A stretch of DNA of 46,133 bases from JBBQUP01 sp038212305. Its GTDB lineage: Bacteria > Bacteroidota > Bacteroidia > Bacteroidales > Marinilabiliaceae. The notes under the pieces were generated by a model. That model did not search any database, was not told where the DNA came from, and saw only the letters and a list, made by a program, of their open reading frames with translations. The position numbers and the translations under genes are program-made. The stretch is from positions 1 through 46,133 of the forward strand of contig JBBQUP010000016.1 of assembly GCA_038212305.1 (NCBI GenBank), read 5' to 3'. Below, piece by piece: positions 34,602 to 43,654 of the stretch. Positions within the stretch are counted from its first letter, which is position 1, and every line of letters begins with the position of its first letter.

Positions 34602-35801
34602 CTATTTACGATCCTTCTTCAATCGTTCTGCCATTGCTTTACCTAACTCAATACAAGCTTGATATTTGTCTTTTTTCAAACCTTGTTTTTCCTCAACGCC
34701 AGGCATAACCAATTCCCAGCTAAGCGACTCACCAGCTTCAACCAACTTTTTAACTGAAGCACCAGCCCATGTAAACGAGCCAAAAGCACCAAAATAGTGA
34801 TTGACCACTCCCATGTGCTGAAGTTTTAGCACCAAAGCTTCCATATTTGGATGCAACTCGTTGCTATAAGTTGGAGAACCCAAAATAATGCCTTTGAACT
34901 TAAAAATATCTGAGATAATATAGGATGCATGAGTCTTGGAAACATCAAACACACGGATATTACGTATGCCATTTTCAGCCAATTCACGAGCTATTGCTTC
35001 GGCCATCTCTTCGGTATTGCCATACATCGAAGCGTACGCAATTACAACACCCTCTTCGCCTTCATATCGACTCCATCGATCGTACATATCTATTACTTCG
35101 CCAATGTGTTCGCGAAATATTAACCCATGCGAAGGGGCTATTTGCTTAATATCCAGTCCTTTCAATTTACCTAACGCTTTTTGAACCGGATTACCATATT
35201 TTCCAACAATATTTGAGTAATATCTGCGCATTTCATTTTTAAAATAATCAAACTCTACCTCATCATCGAAAATGCCGCCTTCCAAAGCACCAAAACTACC
35301 AAATGCGTCCGATGAAAATAAAATGTTATTGGTTGTCTCAAAACACACCATCGACTCAGGCCAATGAACCATTGGTACGGTATAAAAAGTAAGCGAATGA
35401 GTACCTAATGAAATCGACTCACCTTCAGCCACCTCTTTCATTCCAGTAATTAACCCATAAAACCCATCAATCATGGGAAGCGTTTTTTTATTGCCGACAA
35501 TAATTAATTGCGGATAAAGTTCCCTCAGAATGGATATCGATCCTGAATGATCGGGTTCCATATGATTAACAATCAAATAATCAATTACTTTTTCGCCAAT
35601 TATGGCACGAATGCGAGCCAACCACTTATCAGTATGTCCCGAATCAACCGTGTCGATTAGCGTAATTTTCTCATCTACAATTAAATAAGAATTATAAGAA
35701 ACCCCTCGATGCAGAGGCCACATATTTTCGAACAAGGCTGTTCGTCTATCGTTAACGCCGACGTAATAAATAGTGTTGGCTAGAGCAATTGATTTGTACA
35801 T
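34602..35801 (-). CDS. fprA: A-type flavodiiron protein (oxygen or nitric oxide reductase)
   Basis: This 399-residue cytoplasmic enzyme reduces oxygen to water, or nitric oxide to nitrous oxide, in anaerobes and microaerophiles. The metallo-beta-lactamase-like domain carries the diiron ligands: His80, Glu82, Asp84 and His85 in NHMEPDHSGS, His146 in HWPES, Asp165 in SSDAFGSFG and His225 in PSHGLIF. The flavodoxin domain begins at about residue 251 with VIAYASMYGNTEEMA, the FMN phosphate loop. No rubredoxin domain is fused, so an external electron donor is needed. It points to a mostly anaerobic lifestyle with occasional oxygen exposure. Confidence 0.93.
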   Translation of the reverse strand: MYKSIALANTIYYVGVNDRRTALFENMWPLHRGVSYNSYLIVDEKITLIDTVDSGHTDKWLARIRAIIGEKVIDYLIVNHMEPDHSGSISILRELYPQLIIVGNKKTLPMIDGFYGLITGMKEVAEGESISLGTHSLTFYTVPMVHWPESMVCFETTNNILFSSDAFGSFGALEGGIFDDEVEFDYFKNEMRRYYSNIVGKYGNPVQKALGKLKGLDIKQIAPSHGLIFREHIGEVIDMYDRWSRYEGEEGVVIAYASMYGNTEEMAEAIARELAENGIRNIRVFDVSKTHASYIISDIFKFKGIILGSPTYSNELHPNMEALVLKLQHMGVVNHYFGAFGSFTWAGASVKKLVEAGESLSWELVMPGVEEKQGLKKDKYQACIELGKAMAERLKKDRK

Positions 35802-35841
35802 GAAAAAGTGTTTGACTTAAATTAATCGGTAATTGAATGCG

Positions 35842-35849
35842 CAAATATA
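35842..35849 (-). promoter_or_regulatory. -7 promoter box for fprA
   Basis: The minus strand reads TATATTTG, a perfect TAnnTTTG match, 40 nt before the fprA start. Confidence 0.45.
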
Positions 35850-35901
35850 ATTGTTATATAGGTATAGTTCGATGAAAAAAAATGTTAAATCAGCATTTTA
35901 T

Positions 35902-36969
35902 CTACCGATATATTCGCATTTTACGCAATTCGCGCTGATATTTGGCAGCATTGGCATTGTGTTGTCGTAATGTAATTGAAAAATTATGATACCCCGAAAA
36001 ATCTTCTTTGGCGCACATGAATATGTAATTGTGTTTTTGAGCGTTTAAAACCGCATCAATCCCTGAAATGGAAGGAATACGAATGGGGCCTGGAGGTAAT
36101 CCTGCATATTTATAGGTATTATAAGCCGAATTAATCTCTAAATCGCGCTTAAGCACACGGTTAATGGCAAAATTCCCTAAAGCAAATCGCACTGTTGGAT
36201 CGGCCTGTAATAATATGCCCATTTTAAGTCTGTTCAAATACAACCCTGCAACAATGGGCTTTTCATCTTCTTTAATCGTTTCTTCATCAATAATCGATGC
36301 CAGCACACTCACTTGTATTGGAGTTAAATTAATCGAATCCGCCTTTTCTTTACGCGCGGTATTCCAAAACGTATCGTACTCTTTTTTCATCCGATCCACA
36401 AAACCCTTTTCATTGGTATTCCAATAAAACTCATAGGTATTAGGAATAAATAACACCATTCGAGTATCCTTCGATAGATTAAATTTATGAAGTACAGTTT
36501 CGTCATTCAAATAACTAACTAGCTTACTTGAATCGACAGTAATCTTTTTCGAAACGATTCCTGCTAAATCGTTGATGGTTCGAATGTTCTGAAAAGTCAA
36601 CATAACAGGAGCCTGCTGTCCTGATCGAATCATGTTGCAAAGTTGATAATTCGATAGATTTGGCAATATTCGATATCGACCAGGTTTAATACTCGTGGCT
36701 AGCCCTCTTAAAACGGCTACCTTTTTAAACCATGCATCATCAATTAATATATTCTCGCGTTGCAACAAAACAAACAGTTCATCCAAGGTCGAATGATCAG
36801 GAATATAAATAAAGTGTTCGGTTTCATTGACAAGTTGAATATTGTTGCCAAAAACTTTACGATAGATATTTAGGGCGAATATGAGCGAAACAATTAGTAG
36901 TAAGCCAATAATTAAAAGGATCACAAACTTTTTCTTCGATGGTTTTACTTTTGAAACTCTGTGTTTCAT
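35902..36969 (-). CDS. mltG: Endolytic murein transglycosylase
   Basis: This 355-residue inner-membrane enzyme cuts nascent glycan strands and so sets peptidoglycan chain length. There is a single N-terminal transmembrane segment (about 14-34), a LysM-like region near 50-110, and the YceG catalytic domain. ASIIDEET (224-231) corresponds to the ASIVEKET active-site motif with Glu230 as the likely catalytic residue. LLQADPTVRFALG and YKYAGLPPGPIRIPSISGI follow in the usual order. The length is normal and the gene stands alone. Confidence 0.92.
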   Translation of the reverse strand: MKHRVSKVKPSKKKFVILLIIGLLLIVSLIFALNIYRKVFGNNIQLVNETEHFIYIPDHSTLDELFVLLQRENILIDDAWFKKVAVLRGLATSIKPGRYRILPNLSNYQLCNMIRSGQQAPVMLTFQNIRTINDLAGIVSKKITVDSSKLVSYLNDETVLHKFNLSKDTRMVLFIPNTYEFYWNTNEKGFVDRMKKEYDTFWNTARKEKADSINLTPIQVSVLASIIDEETIKEDEKPIVAGLYLNRLKMGILLQADPTVRFALGNFAINRVLKRDLEINSAYNTYKYAGLPPGPIRIPSISGIDAVLNAQKHNYIFMCAKEDFSGYHNFSITLRQHNANAAKYQRELRKMRIYR

Positions 36970-37561
36970 AGATTTTCGATATTAATTACTTTAATTTATA
37001 CTTGAACCAGATGGAGAAAACTTACATCTCTCAAGGTTAAAAAGTTATTTTTGTTTGATTTATTAAAATAGGTCGAAATAAACTTCAACAGTTACTAAAT
37101 TATTTTAGTATGGTAAAAATAGTTTTATATTTTATTTTGTCCTAACATTCTATATCTCCAAAAAAAATGATCAATAGAAATAAGTATCTGTTTAATTTTC
37201 ATGCTAAATAGTGTCTGCACGAAAACTGCATTTTTCACAGTCTTTGATAAGAAAGCTTCAAAGACAAGACTTTCGAAATTTTGAAAATCAAGAAGTTCAC
37301 TTTTGTGAATGACTGTTTTCAAAATGAGAATAACGCAGTAATTGGAGTTTTCTTGCAAAGACTAAATATATGTTAGAGGTCAAGAATTTAAAATTTTAGA
37401 CAGAGATAATAGACAATTGAGATAAAAAAGAGTGGTTTTTATCTTGAATGTTCTAAAAGTTCTGCTTTATCCATCTAATTTTTTTTAATTTTTCCTCTCT
37501 TAAAAATCCATTAAATGATTTTTAAACAGTTTCTAAGTCTAATTAATATAATGTTGTTTAG

Positions 37562-37720
37562 TTAGGGTCACTAAGAAAACCACTGTGTTTCATATTAAAC
37601 ATGTTCGTCACTACCCTAAGACCCTGAAGAGGAATCTGCAATACACCAGCGGGATGGCAATTCTCCCTTTAGGGTAATGCCATTAACTTAGTGAATGGTA
37701 TTAACCCAGAGGGTGTACGC
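37562..37720. other. Candidate structured RNA or mobile palindromic element
   Basis: The 973-nt gap 36970-37942 has no convincing gene, but this GC-richer island is highly structured. GGGTAATGCCATT (37672-37684) pairs with AATGGTATTAACCC (37694-37707), 13 bp with one bulge and a 9-nt loop. ACCCTAA (37613-37619) can pair with TTAGGGT either upstream (37562-37568) or downstream (37669-37675). ACCC-AGA-GGGT (37704-37714) is a further small hairpin that competes with the first stem. The strand is unknown, and it matches no RNA family I can name. Confidence 0.4.
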
Positions 37721-37913
37721 AGGGGAAATGATATGCTATATAAGAGGCATTAATTAATTTCAGACTTTAAATATAAAAACCATCTTCACTAACAACCTCA
37801 TTACCTATGCATTAAGCCTGCAAGCCCACAAGATTTCATCAACAATAAATTGCAAAAAAACGCTAAATTAGCATTCAATTGGTATCTTAATTTTTAGTTT
37901 TGACTTAATCCAT

Positions 37914-37921
37914 TATTTTTG
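37914..37921 (+). promoter_or_regulatory. -7 promoter box for the SPOR lipoprotein
   Basis: TATTTTTG is a perfect TAnnTTTG match, 21 nt before the ATG at 37943. It overlaps an in-frame TTG at 37919, which is therefore unlikely to be the start. Confidence 0.5.
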
Positions 37922-37942
37922 TACCAATTAAATAACTCCATT

Positions 37943-38428
37943 ATGTCAATTAACAAATTAATAATACTCGTTTTCGGCATCTTCATTTTATCCTCATGCG
38001 CTTCAATGCGAACCAAAGGATCGTCAAGCATGTCCGATAGCAAATCACCCTATGTCAAAGAGAAAACGGCTATGCCAAAACCTCGAGCGACTGCAACAAC
38101 TACCGAAGCGACCAATACATTAAATGCTAAACCAATTGTTGTTAGAGAAGAAAAAGTTACTGTTGTTGATAATGGTTATAGCGACAAAACCGATTACAAC
38201 TTTTATGTAATTATTGGGTCATTCAGAATAATTGACAATGCAAAAAATTACAAAAATCAATTGATTGAGGAAAGTTTTAAACCGGTAATTCTTGCAAACG
38301 AAAATGGGTTATATCGTGTATCGGTAGGCTCTGGAAATGATGAGGCTGCTGTTCGAGCAAAAATTGCTGATATCAGAAGTCGCTTTGCTCAGTACAGCGA
38401 TGTTTGGTTATTGGTAAGAACTAAATAG
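37943..38428 (+). CDS. SPOR-domain lipoprotein
   Basis: This protein of about 161 residues has a lipoprotein signal ending in ILSSCAS (Cys19), a Ser/Thr/Lys-rich linker (about 20-70) and a C-terminal SPOR domain (about 85-160; NFYVIIGSFRIIDNAKNYKN and YRVSVGSGNDEAAVRAKI). SPOR domains bind glycan strands stripped of peptides at division septa, so this is a septal or peptidoglycan-linked lipoprotein. Its neighbours mltG, ftsE and murB share the cell-wall theme. It ends facing ftsE. Confidence 0.85.
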   Translation: MSINKLIILVFGIFILSSCASMRTKGSSSMSDSKSPYVKEKTAMPKPRATATTTEATNTLNAKPIVVREEKVTVVDNGYSDKTDYNFYVIIGSFRIIDNAKNYKNQLIEESFKPVILANENGLYRVSVGSGNDEAAVRAKIADIRSRFAQYSDVWLLVRTK

Positions 38429-38528
38429 TATTGGCACCAACACGACAAATACTGCGTTCCTCTCGTTTTTGAAACTGACATTTACAAATAAAATAGTTAG
38501 GGTCTGTTTAATTTTAATTTAATACAGA

Positions 38529-38633
38529 GATAGGAAGAATACCCAAATTTCATACGGATATAGAAGATATTTTAGATAATTCCAGATGATTAACATTCTA
38601 TTTTTATCTTTTTATCTTCTATACATCTATAAA
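38529..38633. repeat. Word-array element B2
   Basis: Second copy of the B family: GATAGGAAGAAT at 38529-38540, the shared core at 38564-38604, then TTTTTATC/TATCTTC words and ACATCTATAAA at 38623-38633. It lies between the convergent ends of the SPOR gene and ftsE. The rest of the 297-nt gap shows nothing else. Confidence 0.8.
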
Positions 38634-38725
38634 ATTCAAACCGATTTTCAGTCTGAGTATTTCAAACCCAGATTAATTCATTTTTATACCAAAACAAACC
38701 TATCGTCAGAAAGGGTTTTCGGAGT

Positions 38726-39457
38726 TTAGTCCATCATATTAAAATCAATCTCTTGCTGCTTGATTTCAATTAAATGTGCATCCTCACATTTTACTGTTCG
38801 GGCAGGAAATCTCTTTAGTAAATTATGATTGTGAGTAGCCATAATAACCGTTTTACCTTCCTCCGATATTTTTTGTAATAGTGCCATTAACTCATCACTA
38901 GTTTCAGGATCTATATTCCCGGTTGGCTCATCAGCCAAAATTAATTCTGGTTCATTAAGTAAAGCTCTCGCTATAACAACGCGTTGTTGCTCGCCTCCCG
39001 ATAGCTGATGAGGCATTTTGTAGCCTTTATGTACCATATCAACCTTGGTTAATACCTCTCGAATGCGCTTATCTATATCACGTTTATTTTTCCACCCAGT
39101 AGCTTGAAGTACAAAGAGTAAGTTATCGTAAACCGATCGATCAATTAACAATTGAAAATCCTGAAATACAATTCCCATTCGTCGGCGAAGCATTGGAACA
39201 TCGCTCTTTTTGAGCTTGACTAATGAGAAACCTACAGAAAAACCAGTTCCTGCTTGCAATGGCAAATCGGCATACAGTGTTTTAAGTAAACTTGATTTTC
39301 CCGAACCCACTTTCCCAATAACATAAACAAATTCGCCTTTTCCCACATTAAGTGATACATCTTTTAGTATGATGTTATCTTCTTGACGTATAGTCGCATC
39401 GTTCAAGCTGATAATCATTCCTCCTTCATTGACATGAGATCGTTCGACTTTTTTCAT
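38726..39457 (-). CDS. ftsE: Cell-division ABC ATPase FtsE
   Basis: This 243-residue cytoplasmic ATPase pairs with FtsX at the septum to control peptidoglycan hydrolases. Walker A is GKVGSGKSS (48-56), the signature is LSGGEQQR and Walker B is LILADEPTGNID. The short FVYVIGKVGSGKSSLLKTLY form is characteristic of FtsE rather than of LolD or transport ATPases. ftsX is not adjacent in the window. An in-frame ATG 13 codons downstream (39418) is a possible alternative start that would remove a poorly conserved leader. Confidence 0.9.
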   Translation of the reverse strand: MKKVERSHVNEGGMIISLNDATIRQEDNIILKDVSLNVGKGEFVYVIGKVGSGKSSLLKTLYADLPLQAGTGFSVGFSLVKLKKSDVPMLRRRMGIVFQDFQLLIDRSVYDNLLFVLQATGWKNKRDIDKRIREVLTKVDMVHKGYKMPHQLSGGEQQRVVIARALLNEPELILADEPTGNIDPETSDELMALLQKISEEGKTVIMATHNHNLLKRFPARTVKCEDAHLIEIKQQEIDFNMMD

Positions 39458-39570
39458 TTATTTAAATTATTAGTTTCATGGATAGAGAATAGAACTTCAA
39501 AATCAAAAATTCATAAAAAAATAGCATATTTGAGCAAATGATATCATTTTTGTGCAATCAAACATCATCA

Positions 39571-39578
39571 CAAATATA
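39571..39578 (-). promoter_or_regulatory. -7 promoter box for ftsE
   Basis: The minus strand reads TATATTTG, a perfect TAnnTTTG match, 113 nt before the ftsE ATG. Confidence 0.35.
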
Positions 39579-39720
39579 GTGAAGACAAACGAAAGCTTAT
39601 ATTTTAGTAATGATTTATTTATATACTTGAGATTCCATTTCAATCAATTCAATAAAAAATTGCGATTAAATTCGATAAGATAATTTGTATTACAAATGAT
39701 ATAAGCTTAAAAACAAGGAT

Positions 39721-39728
39721 TAATTTTG
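39721..39728 (+). promoter_or_regulatory. -7 promoter box for murB
   Basis: TAATTTTG is a perfect TAnnTTTG match, 16 nt before the murB ATG. Confidence 0.45.
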
Positions 39729-39744
39729 CAATAAAAAACCATAC

Positions 39745-40761
39745 ATGATTACAACAGGTTACAATATCTCACTCAAACAATTCAACACATTTGGCATCGA
39801 AAGCATTGCAAGCAAGCTGATTACATTTTCAGAACCAAATGATTGTCATGCAGTATTTAACGAATACATCCAACCCCACGAATCGTGGTTTGTTTTAGCC
39901 GGAGGAAGTAATGTACTATTGCCATCACGTATCCACTCCACCATTATTCAGCCAAAACTCACAGGCTATCAGATACTTTCAGAAACAACTGATTGTGTTG
40001 AAATTAAAGTCAATGCAGGTGTTGAATGGGATGATTTTGTTGAAATTTGCGTTAAGAATAACTGGCATGGGATCGAAAACTTATCGGCCATCCCTGGGCA
40101 TGTTGGAGCAGCTCCTATTCAAAACATTGGAGCTTATGGTGTTGAGGCAGGCGACAAGATAAAATCCGTAACTGGATATCATGTTATAAACAAAGAATTT
40201 CAAACTTATAAAAAAGAAGATTGTGAGTTTGGCTATAGAACAAGTGTTTTTAAAACTAAATTAAAAACGTGCGTTATAATTACATCAGTCGAATTCACAC
40301 TAAACAAACACCCCAACTTCAATCTCACCTATGGCAACATTAAAAATGAGGTTGAAAAACTCGGTGGTATTTCGTTAATAAATGTACGATTAGCTATAGT
40401 ATCTATACGCCAAAGTAAACTTCCCGATTACAAAGTGATGGGAAATGCAGGGAGCTTTTTTAAAAATCCAGTGGTTTCAATCGACTTAGCGAATACAATT
40501 AAAACTAACTATCCACTTATGCCCTCTTATCCTATTAATGATACTGCGGTTAAAGTTCCAGCAGGTTGGTTAATTGAAGCATCGGGATGGAAAGGTCGCT
40601 CGTTGGGAAATGCAGCCGTACACTCCGAACAAGCATTGGTATTGATTAACAAAGGATCGGCCACGAGTAAGGATGTTTTAGAACTCGCCCATGCCATTCA
40701 AAACGACGTGAAAATCTTATTTGGCATTGACTTAGAAATGGAAGTAAATATTTTAGAGTGA
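39745..40761 (+). CDS. murB: UDP-N-acetylenolpyruvoylglucosamine reductase
   Basis: This 338-residue FAD-dependent cytoplasmic enzyme reduces UDP-GlcNAc-enolpyruvate with NADPH to UDP-MurNAc, the second committed step of peptidoglycan synthesis. FAD-binding motifs are VLAGGSNVLLP (50-60) and AIPGHVGAAPIQNIGAYG (115-132). The active-site Arg165 lies in GYRTSVF and the proton donor Ser237 in GNAGSFFKNP. The length and the insert after residue 240 match the type I (Escherichia coli-like) enzyme. It precedes the polysaccharide locus but is probably transcribed on its own. Confidence 0.96.
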   Translation: MITTGYNISLKQFNTFGIESIASKLITFSEPNDCHAVFNEYIQPHESWFVLAGGSNVLLPSRIHSTIIQPKLTGYQILSETTDCVEIKVNAGVEWDDFVEICVKNNWHGIENLSAIPGHVGAAPIQNIGAYGVEAGDKIKSVTGYHVINKEFQTYKKEDCEFGYRTSVFKTKLKTCVIITSVEFTLNKHPNFNLTYGNIKNEVEKLGGISLINVRLAIVSIRQSKLPDYKVMGNAGSFFKNPVVSIDLANTIKTNYPLMPSYPINDTAVKVPAGWLIEASGWKGRSLGNAAVHSEQALVLINKGSATSKDVLELAHAIQNDVKILFGIDLEMEVNILE

Positions 40762-40899
40762 AGCAACGCCTTCAATAAATTGTATTTTCGGGTTTAAATT
40801 TTAAACTACTCAAATCAGCATTTATTTACTATCTTCGAATAAAGCCAAAAAAGTAATTAAACAGTGGCCTCGAATAGCTACACAAACAAGTTTTTTTGT

Positions 40900-40907
40900 T
40901 ATTTTTG
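40900..40907 (+). promoter_or_regulatory. -7 promoter box for upxY
   Basis: TATTTTTG is a perfect TAnnTTTG match just 17 nt before the TTG start at 40925, implying a leader of roughly ten nucleotides. Confidence 0.4.
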
Positions 40908-40924
40908 AGCCAAACACAATCGTT

Positions 40925-41497
40925 TTGACAAACATTTCAACGGCATATAATTGGTACGCAATCATTACGCGTTCTCGAACTGAAAAAAAAGTATGGCAAC
41001 ATTTAACCAATCTAGAAATAGAATGTTACCTACCGATATTTCGAGTAAAACGACAATGGAGCGATCGCACTGTTTGGTGCGATATCCCAGCTATAAGCAG
41101 TTATGTGTTCTTGCGAACCACCTCAATTCATCTTAGAAGCATTATTCAACATCAAAGTATTGTGCGAATAGTGTCTTGGCAAGGTGAGGCAGCTATAATA
41201 CCTGATTTGCAAATTGAAATCATGCGCAATGCCACAGAACACAAGCTCCACTTCACTTTAGAAACCAATACGCTTAAAAAAGGACGATATGGAACTATCA
41301 CTTCTGGTCCTTTAAAAGGAGTATCGGGTATAATCAACGAAATTCGTGATAACAATAAACTAATCATCAAAATTGATCAAATGGGTTGCGACCTAGTGAT
41401 TGATTTAGACAATACTTCTTTTGAACTAAAACAGGTAGAAAGAGGCATTTTTAATAAAGTAGATAATAAATTGGCACAAAAATTGATAGGAGCATAA
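40925..41497 (+). CDS. upxY: UpxY-family transcription antiterminator (NusG paralogue)
   Basis: This 190-residue protein has a NusG N-terminal domain (about 8-110; NWYAIITRSRTEKKVWQHL, then the conserved YVFLR strand) and a KOW domain (about 118-160; GRYGTITSGPLKGVSGIINE). UpxY proteins of Bacteroides let RNA polymerase read through the leader of a linked capsular polysaccharide operon, so it marks the start of such a locus here. No ATG lies near the conserved N-terminus; TTG at 40925 is the only suitable start. The 177-nt gap to the next gene shows no gene and no clear terminator. Confidence 0.85.
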   Translation: MTNISTAYNWYAIITRSRTEKKVWQHLTNLEIECYLPIFRVKRQWSDRTVWCDIPAISSYVFLRTTSIHLRSIIQHQSIVRIVSWQGEAAIIPDLQIEIMRNATEHKLHFTLETNTLKKGRYGTITSGPLKGVSGIINEIRDNNKLIIKIDQMGCDLVIDLDNTSFELKQVERGIFNKVDNKLAQKLIGA

Positions 41498-41674
41498 AAC
41501 TCTCTATCAATCAGTAGATTACAGATATTCAAGCCCTGTACTCACCCACAAAACGGGACTGAGGAGGCGAAGCTATAAAGAACCAAATCCGTATGAATTC
41601 ATATTTGTTGAGTTTATTAAAATATCCAATCAAATAATACCTTTACACCAAAATTACCTCACCAAAATAACTAA

Positions 41675-43477
41675 ATGTCAACCGACGGATACATTGTTTT
41701 AGGCGTAATTGGTCTAATGATATATGCACTGGCAAAAGAACTACTCCGCCCAGGAATGATTCTTTTTTCTGCACTCATTATTCTTATGGCGCTGGGTATG
41801 ATCTCGACCAAAGAAACGCTTTCGGGATTTTCGAATACGGCAATGATAACTGTTTTGGTTCTCTTCATTGTTAGCGAAGGGATTAGTCATACTGGAGCAT
41901 TGCGCTACTTAGCTCGAATAGCGCTGCCCAAAAAGCGAAAACCCATTCATTGGCTATACCTTCAAATAATGATTCCGGTATCATTGGTTTCTGCATTTTT
42001 AAATAACACACCGGTTGTTGTTATATTCGCTCCAATAATAAAAAACTGGGCGGAACGCTTGCAACTGCCTGCTTCAAAATTTTTAATTCCTCTGTCGTAT
42101 GCTACCATACTGGGCGGAATGTGTACACTTATCGGCACATCAACAAACCTAGTAGTTCATGGTTTAATGCTCGACAATGGGTACGATGGATTTAATATGT
42201 TTGAGTTGGGTAAGGTGGGTTTACCAATTGCCATTATTGGACTTATTTACATAGCCATTTTTGGTGGACTTTTACTCCCTGGAAAGCGAGCCAAATTCAT
42301 GTCGAAGCATCAATTCAAAGAGTATTTTTATGATGTTATTGTACCATCAAAATCTCGTTTAATTGGTCAAACGATAGTACGAGGTTCTGTTCAAGAATTA
42401 CGTGCAGTTAAAATCGAGAAAATCGTTCGCGATAAAAAAGAATATGCGGTTGATAAAAATCAACTAACAATAGAAGAAGGAGATACGCTTTTATTGCGAG
42501 GCACGTCTGAAACCATTTACGAGCTAATGCATAACCCAAACATTGAGCTCAAAGGACTGGATAAATTAGACCCATCACTAAAAAACAAAAAACTAAAACA
42601 AGTCGAAGCGGTATTAGCACCCCGTTTCCCAGGCATTGGCAAAACAATTGGGGAATTCGATTTTTACTACCATTATCAAGCTGCTATCATGGCTATTAAT
42701 CGCAATGGCGAGCACATCACTGATAATATCGAACACATCGAGATGCGCGAAGGAGACACACTCATTCTTCTTACCACCGAGCATTTCATTAAAGCTTGGA
42801 GCGAATCAAAAATATTCTATCTCACATCTTACTTGGGCGAAGTAAATAATGGCAGTACCAATTGGCGTAAATGGGTGGCAGGCGGGCTCGTATTAATTAT
42901 GGTTGCAGGAGCCACAGCTGCTGATTTTCTCCCCAAAATTGGCCCCAACCAACTCGACATGTTTTGGTTTGCATCGTTAACAGCAATACTGATGGTATGG
43001 CTTAACATTGTACCCCACCAACGATACACAAAAGTAATTAGTTGGGATGTTTTAATTACCATTGCTGCTTCACTTGGAATTAGCAAAGCCATGCAAAACT
43101 CTGGCGCTGCCGATGCCATAGCGACCACAGCTATTAACTTTTCGAAACAACATGGCCCTATAATGGTAATGGCAACCATCTACTTAATAACTGCCATTTT
43201 CACCGAAGTAATTACCAATAACGCTGCGGCAGCCTTGGTATTTCCCATCGCGTTATCGGCAGCTCACCAAATGGGAGTAAGTCCAAAACCGTTTTTCGTT
43301 GCCATTTGTATGGCAGCCTCAGCAAGTTTTGCAACTCCTATTGGCTATCAAACTAACATGATTGTACAAAGTATTGGAAATTATAAGTTTAAAGATTTCC
43401 TCAAAATAGGTCTCATTTTAAATATTCTGGCCTTTATTGTCTCCATGATAGTTATTCCATTTTTCTGGAAATTTTAG
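41675..43477 (+). CDS. SLC13-type ion transporter with two RCK (TrkA-C) domains
   Basis: This 600-residue inner-membrane protein has an N-terminal membrane block (about 1-205), two cytoplasmic TrkA-C/RCK-like domains (about 215-385; QELRAVKIEKIVRDKKEYAV and REGDTLILLTTEHF) and a second membrane block (about 395-600). The SAFLNNTPVVVIFAPI and TNNAAAALVFPIALSAA segments are the two NNT-type anion-binding loops of SLC13/DASS carriers. Relatives with RCK inserts include sulfate carriers. In a polysaccharide locus it might feed sulfation, but the substrate is not readable from the sequence. Confidence 0.82.
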   Translation: MSTDGYIVLGVIGLMIYALAKELLRPGMILFSALIILMALGMISTKETLSGFSNTAMITVLVLFIVSEGISHTGALRYLARIALPKKRKPIHWLYLQIMIPVSLVSAFLNNTPVVVIFAPIIKNWAERLQLPASKFLIPLSYATILGGMCTLIGTSTNLVVHGLMLDNGYDGFNMFELGKVGLPIAIIGLIYIAIFGGLLLPGKRAKFMSKHQFKEYFYDVIVPSKSRLIGQTIVRGSVQELRAVKIEKIVRDKKEYAVDKNQLTIEEGDTLLLRGTSETIYELMHNPNIELKGLDKLDPSLKNKKLKQVEAVLAPRFPGIGKTIGEFDFYYHYQAAIMAINRNGEHITDNIEHIEMREGDTLILLTTEHFIKAWSESKIFYLTSYLGEVNNGSTNWRKWVAGGLVLIMVAGATAADFLPKIGPNQLDMFWFASLTAILMVWLNIVPHQRYTKVISWDVLITIAASLGISKAMQNSGAADAIATTAINFSKQHGPIMVMATIYLITAIFTEVITNNAAAALVFPIALSAAHQMGVSPKPFFVAICMAASASFATPIGYQTNMIVQSIGNYKFKDFLKIGLILNILAFIVSMIVIPFFWKF

Positions 43478-43485
43478 ACTTAAAT

Positions 43486-43633
43486 TAAACGCAAAGGGCG
43501 CTAAGTATTTACGCCAAGCACGCTAAAATTTTTCCATTGCAACCTCTGCGTTAAAGCATCTTTGCGACCTCTGCGGTTAAAGAACTTAAAAAAAACCTTT
43601 GCGACCTCTGCGTTAAAATCCTCTGCATTAAAC
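43486..43633. repeat. Word array C1 (GCAAAGG / CTCTGCG words)
   Basis: AACGCAAAGGGCGCTAAG words on the left and repeated TTTGCGACCTCTGCGGTTAA-type words on the right have complementary themes and fill the whole spacer before the Wzm-like gene. A central string, TTTACGCCAAGCA (43508-43520), resembles the A-family core. Confidence 0.85.
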
Positions 43634-43654
43634 CAATAACATTAACAACACAAC

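Noticed and set aside
37125..37358. A 77-codon minus-strand ORF in the long gap before the SPOR gene
   Set aside because: It has no recognisable motif, an AT-rich composition like the surrounding non-coding DNA and no promoter box; chance is the simpler explanation.
41498..41674. A tRNA or small RNA gene between upxY and the SLC13 gene
   Set aside because: No cloverleaf, no GTTCGA-type T loop and no acceptor CCA arrangement could be found.
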